From Micavibrio sp. UBA1664 (GTDB lineage Bacteria > Pseudomonadota > Alphaproteobacteria > Micavibrionales > UBA1664), in contig DCKW01000029.1 of assembly GCA_002320485.1 (NCBI GenBank), forward strand, positions 21,339 to 39,347: DNA of 18,009 bases, given 5' to 3'. This document shows, piece by piece, positions 14,997 to 18,009 of the stretch. Under the pieces are notes generated by a model. The model searched no databases. It was not told the DNA's origin and worked only from the letters and a program-made list of their open reading frames with translations. The translations under genes were made by a program, and so were the position numbers. Positions within the stretch are counted from its first letter, which is position 1. Every line of letters begins with the position of its first letter.

Positions 14997-15584
14997 TTAT
15001 AAGCATTTTTTCAGGACATTATCAATCTTTTGCGACACGGATTCAATCGATTGCGTGCCGTCAATGACGGTCAACAATCCCTTGTCGTCATAATAGGGAC
15101 TGACGATTTTTGAAAAATCCTTATATTCGCGTATACGTCGTTTCAGGACATCAAGATTATCATCTTTTCGTGGTGTTTCACCGCGCGCCAGCGTTTCTTT
15201 AACCCGTGATTCTACGCGGTCGATCAAAATAGCCTCATCTACGTTAAGATCAAAAGCGGCACATATTTCCTGCCTACGATCATGCAATATTGTTTCAAGG
15301 CCTTCGGCTTGGGGGATGGTACGGATCACACCATCGAAAATGATACCGTTTTTATATTCGGGGCGGGAAAGGCGATCTTTAATAATGTCCAGAATAATGT
15401 CATCAGAGACAAGCTGTCCGGCATTCATTACGGCCTGAACCTTTTGACCGAGAGGGGAGTTTGATGCGATTTCGGCACGAAGCTCATCGCCTGTCGAAAA
15501 ATGCATGAGGCCGTATTTTTCTTCCAAAAACTTTGATTGCGTGCCTTTTCCTGCCGCTGGCGGCCCCATCAATATTACATGCAT
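14997..15584 (-). CDS. adk: Adenylate kinase, short-LID form
   Basis: Adk interconverts ATP + AMP and 2 ADP in the cytoplasm. The 195-residue product has the P-loop GPPAAGKGT at 7-15, the AMP-site motif STGDELR at 30-36, and QLVSDDI. A short LID (RGETPRKDDN) replaces the about 40-residue LID of E. coli Adk (214 residues). The highly conserved DGFPRT motif reads DGVIRT at 84-89: Asp84 and Arg88 are kept but Phe86 and Pro87 are replaced by Val and Ile. It starts 3 bp after the secY stop, with its ribosome site (AGGAAGG) within the secY end, as in the classic secY-adk pair. It converges on the small membrane protein gene 38 bp away, with no obvious terminator between. Confidence 0.94.
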   Translation of the reverse strand: MHVILMGPPAAGKGTQSKFLEEKYGLMHFSTGDELRAEIASNSPLGQKVQAVMNAGQLVSDDIILDIIKDRLSRPEYKNGIIFDGVIRTIPQAEGLETILHDRRQEICAAFDLNVDEAILIDRVESRVKETLARGETPRKDDNLDVLKRRIREYKDFSKIVSPYYDDKGLLTVIDGTQSIESVSQKIDNVLKKCL

Positions 15585-15587
15585 CGA

Positions 15588-16958
15588 CTATCGCCTTCCT
15601 CTTGCCCCGCGTGGGCTGCTTGCACCGCGTAATTTGGTTTTTTTCATTAAACCTTCATATTGATGCGCGATCAAGTGGGAATGTACCTGCGCCACAGTAT
15701 CCATTGTCACTGTAACGACAATCAGCAACGATGTCCCGCCCAGATAAAAGGGCAGGCTGTATTGCGAAATCAGGAATTCGGGTAGAAGACATACGATAAC
15801 CAGATAGGCCGCGCCGATTACGGTAATACGTGTCAAAACATAATCAATATAGGTGGCCGTCTGCTCGCCCGGGCGAATTCCAGGAACAAAACCGCCGTAC
15901 TTCTTCAACATGTCTGCATTTTCCTTAGGATTGAAGACAATCGCGGTGTAGAAGAAACAGAAAAAGGCAATCAGCGCACCGTATAAAATCATATAGGCCG
16001 GCTGCCCGTGTGCCAGATAACGCTGGATCAGGGCTGTTGTGTCACTTCCACCTGATGCGTCGATAAAACCGATGACAGTCAATGGAAGCAACAATAAGGA
16101 TGATGCGAAAATAGGAGGAATAACACCCGCCGTGTTAATTTTTAGCGGTAAATGGCTTTGTTGTGCCGCCGCCATCGCATTCCCGACCTGTCGGCGCGGA
16201 TATTGAACCGGTATACGACGCTGCGCCCGTTCCATGAATACGATAAATACAATTGCACCTGCAATCAAGGCAAACAGGGCCAGCAGTTGTAATAAATTAA
16301 ATTGACCCTGACGGCCTAGCTCAAGTGTGCCTGCAACGGCCTGTGGCAATCCTGCGACAATCCCTGCGAAAATGATGAGAGAAATACCATTTCCGATTCC
16401 ACGTTGTGTAATTTGTTCACCAAGCCACATCAGGAAAACCGTTCCGCCGACAATCGTAATCATTGTTGAAATAATGAAAAACGGCCCCGGGTTAATCACG
16501 GCGGATCCCGTTGAGCCCTGCATGTTTTGCAATCCGACGGCCAGACCATAGGCCTGGATGGCAGCCAGGAAAACTGTCAGATAACGCGTATACTGGTTGA
16601 TTTTTGTACGACCGAGTTCGCCCTCTTTTTTAATAGCTTCCAGTTGCGGGACGAGGGCGGAACCGAGTTGCATAATAATAGACGCCGAAATATAGGGCAT
16701 AATATTCAAGGCAAAAATGGTCATACGTGACAACGCACCACCGGAAAACATGTTGAACATATCCAAAATACCGCCGCCACGTTGGTCGAAAATCTCGCTC
16801 CATACTTGCGGGTCAACCCCAGGGATGGGAATATATGTCCCAATACGGTAAATTATCAGCGCCCCCAAAACGAATAAAATACGTTTTTTCAGTTCTGTAG
16901 CTTTCGCAACCGCACCCCAGTTCATATTTGCGGCCATTTGTTCAACAGCAGATGCCAT
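15588..16958 (-). CDS. secY: Protein translocase subunit SecY
   Basis: SecY is the ten-helix channel of the SecYEG translocon that exports and inserts proteins at the inner membrane. The 456-residue product shows ten hydrophobic segments and family hallmarks. These include the N-terminal RIGTYIPIPGVD plug approach, GGALSRMTIFALNIMPYISAS in TM2, LGEQITQRGIGNGISLIIFAGI, and the cytoplasmic loop RRIPVQYPRRQVG. KKYGGFVPGIRPGEQTATYI follows before TM9. AAGGA at 16966-16970 (minus) is 7 nt from the ATG at 16958. In most bacteria secY follows rpmD-rplO in the spc operon. Here the 1 kb upstream is non-coding, so the pair must have its own promoter. Confidence 0.97.
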   Translation of the reverse strand: MASAVEQMAANMNWGAVAKATELKKRILFVLGALIIYRIGTYIPIPGVDPQVWSEIFDQRGGGILDMFNMFSGGALSRMTIFALNIMPYISASIIMQLGSALVPQLEAIKKEGELGRTKINQYTRYLTVFLAAIQAYGLAVGLQNMQGSTGSAVINPGPFFIISTMITIVGGTVFLMWLGEQITQRGIGNGISLIIFAGIVAGLPQAVAGTLELGRQGQFNLLQLLALFALIAGAIVFIVFMERAQRRIPVQYPRRQVGNAMAAAQQSHLPLKINTAGVIPPIFASSLLLLPLTVIGFIDASGGSDTTALIQRYLAHGQPAYMILYGALIAFFCFFYTAIVFNPKENADMLKKYGGFVPGIRPGEQTATYIDYVLTRITVIGAAYLVIVCLLPEFLISQYSLPFYLGGTSLLIVVTVTMDTVAQVHSHLIAHQYEGLMKKTKLRGASSPRGARGRR

Positions 16959-17002
16959 CTTAAGTCCTTATAGTTTATTTAGATATGAATTTAACAGGCG
17001 TT

Positions 17003-17030
17003 AGAATACACAGGCAAGACTATGAGTCAA
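17003..17030 (-). promoter_or_regulatory. Candidate secY-adk promoter
   Basis: On the minus strand TTGACT (17030-17025, 5 of 6 to the -35 consensus) and TATTCT (17008-17003, 4 of 6) are 16 bp apart. They predict a start near 16996 and a leader of about 38 nt before secY. An alternative is an exact TATAAT at 17073-17068 without a good -35, which would give a leader of about 100 nt. That second -10 lies in a 13-bp odd palindrome (TTATAC-A-GTATAA, 17069-17081) that could be an operator. Confidence 0.45.
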
Positions 17031-17082
17031 AGCGATTTTTCAGGGTCTGGTACGGACATTGGTATGTATTATACAGTATAAG

Positions 17083-17124
17083 ACAATCCCGGTATCAGGA
17101 AACCCAATACCGGGATTGTTTTTT
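17083..17124 (+). terminator. Strong plus-strand intrinsic terminator with no gene upstream of it
   Basis: A perfect 13-bp stem (ACAATCCCGGTAT at 17083-17095 with ATACCGGGATTGT at 17107-17119) closes an 11-nt loop and is followed by a T-run (17119-17124). On the minus strand no U-tract follows, so it works only in the plus direction. The nearest upstream gene, secY, is on the other strand. It therefore either ends an unannotated plus-strand RNA from within 16959-17082 or stops antisense transcription into this region. Confidence 0.75.
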
Positions 17125-17828
17125 GGAAGTGATATCCGGAAGAGCAAGCAAGCTTTAACAGCTTCGGGATATAAACATCCCTGGTTAATAATCCTTTGTA
17201 TAAACAAACAATTATTTTCTCAGATGATAAACCTGAAATATTTTTTCGTGGCAAACCAGTAAGCCACGTGTTGACGGTACAAAACCGCTAACATGATTTT
17301 GAAAACCCTAGGGTGGAATGATGCCACTCCCGCATTGTTCATATAGCAAATAAAAGAAAATGTTTTTATGTGCATAACCACAGGACCTTTTATTCGGAAT
17401 ATAAAACCCGGCTTTCAACTAACCTGTATAAGACAAATTCATCCAGTCAGAAAAAACCAGTCTTTCACAGGTCGAAAACGTTTTCCACCACGTTTCCTAT
17501 ATTTATAATTATGCCTTAAAACAGAAATAATGTCGACTCATTTTTGAAATAAAATGTATTATTTTTATATATTTTTCGTAATATAATTTCTTTTAAAAAT
17601 CAAAAAAGATTTACATTAGAATGGGATGGCATTGTTACTCACAAAACTATCCACCGATTTATCCTGTGTCCAAAAAATCGATTTTTAAAAACTTTTGTTA
17701 AATAATGGGTGTCCTATTTAATCTTAGGGAACCTTTTGATAAAATTTACCGTATGCGCGAAGTAATAATTTATTAACTTTTGGAATTTTACAGAAAACAA
17801 AAAAATTAAAAAGCTATTAACATAAAAT
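17125..17828. other. Long AT-rich non-coding region with palindromes and DnaA-box-like sites
   Basis: I find no credible protein or tRNA gene here. Visible structure includes CGTGGC-N10-GCCACG (17247-17268) and a minus-strand match to the DnaA-box consensus TTATNCACA (17369-17377, TGTGCATAA on plus), with a one-mismatch copy at 17195-17203. There is also a 12-bp palindrome GAAAACGTTTTC (17474-17485) with the central CG and spacing of LacI/PurR-type operators, and a 14-bp palindrome AAAAATCGATTTTT (17673-17686). From about 17500 on, the DNA is very AT-rich. It probably holds distal control sites of the gene at 17971 or of secY. An origin is possible but not supported enough to call. Confidence 0.4.
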
Positions 17829-17857
17829 TTGACTTTCGATATTTTTTGCGCTATAAC
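17829..17857 (+). promoter_or_regulatory. Strong sigma70-type promoter for the gene at 17971
   Basis: TTGACT (17829-17834, 5 of 6) and TATAAC (17852-17857, 5 of 6) are separated by exactly 17 bp, in an AT-rich context. The predicted start is near 17864, giving a leader of about 106 nt. Within the leader GCAAATT (17887-17893) and AATTTGC (17929-17935) form an inverted repeat that could fold in the RNA. Confidence 0.6.
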
Positions 17858-17970
17858 CTCTAAACGTTAATAAAAACTTAACAATTGCAAATTTCTGTAA
17901 TTTTTGCTTTAACAGCTTGGAAAATTAAATTTGCACCGTTTGTAAAGATAAAAGGGAAAGAGATCTGAAC

Positions 17971-18009
17971 ATGGCTACAACTACAAATACCACACAAGGA
18001 ACAGCTGAC
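17971..18009 (+). CDS. Start of an unidentified gene (13 codons in window)
   Basis: An ATG at 17971 opens a frame (MATTTNTTQGTAD) that runs off the window. AGGGAAAGAGA at 17953-17963 is a plausible ribosome site, and a well-formed promoter lies about 115 bp upstream. The Thr/Asn/Gln-rich start is not enough to assign a family. The strong promoter and long leader suggest a well-expressed product. Confidence 0.55.
   Translation, partial: MATTTNTTQGTAD

Noticed and set aside
17059..17262. Short overlapping frames on both strands in the non-coding region
   Set aside because: They run through the terminator stem, have no clear ribosome sites and no recognisable protein features.
17125..17970. 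Calling this region oriC
   Set aside because: Only one exact DnaA-box match and one near match, and no typical alphaproteobacterial origin neighbours (hemE, parAB, gidA). Kept only as a question.
1..18009. CRISPR arrays, insertion sequences, prophage, tRNA or rRNA genes
   Set aside because: No regularly spaced repeats, transposase or phage proteins, or cloverleaf/rRNA sequences were found on either strand.

Overview
The window is a stretch of an alphaproteobacterial chromosome, probably from a lineage of moderate to low GC. Three things point there: an NDUFA12-type complex I accessory protein, a DUF2155 secreted protein, and the NDUFA12 / MlaD / DUF2155 / Aat neighbourhood. All of these are typical of Alphaproteobacteria. 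The genus cannot be fixed from the sequence alone. Most genes are housekeeping, and I see no phage, insertion sequence, CRISPR array, tRNA or rRNA.

Layout. (1) 2-9212, plus strand: the end of rplT with its terminator, pheS-pheT, clpA with its own promoter and probable terminator, a diverged phytoene-desaturase-like (PYROXD2-like) protein, an NDUFA12 family protein, a solo MlaD-type MCE protein, and a DUF2155 exported protein. (2) 9221-11248, minus strand: a Crp/Fnr regulator, lolA and aat; lolA and aat overlap by 4 bp. (3) 11354-12037, plus strand: a short BLUF blue-light receptor followed by a tiny GNAT-like acetyltransferase. (4) 12051-14519, minus strand: ftsK. (5) 14623-14958, plus strand: an unrecognised small protein with a C-terminal membrane anchor. 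(6) 14997-16958, minus strand: secY-adk, here without the ribosomal protein genes that usually precede them. (7) 16959-17970: about 1 kb of non-coding, AT-rich DNA holding a strong plus-strand terminator, candidate secY promoter, several palindromes and a well-formed promoter for a gene that starts at 17971 and runs off the window.

How the genes work together. pheST makes phenylalanyl-tRNA synthetase, next to L20 as in many bacteria. ClpA and Aat both belong to the bacterial N-degron pathway, although ClpS is not in the window. MlaD, LolA and SecY all serve the cell envelope (phospholipid transport, lipoprotein carriage, protein export). FtsK moves chromosome termini at division.

The most interesting part is 10490-12037. 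A Crp/Fnr regulator and an intact BLUF photoreceptor are transcribed divergently from a short region that carries a perfect Fnr-type palindrome (TTAAC-N4-GTTAA). Together they separate ftsK from lolA, two genes that are often neighbours in Alphaproteobacteria. This looks like a small inserted light- or redox-responsive regulatory unit. The second region of interest is the long non-coding stretch upstream of secY.
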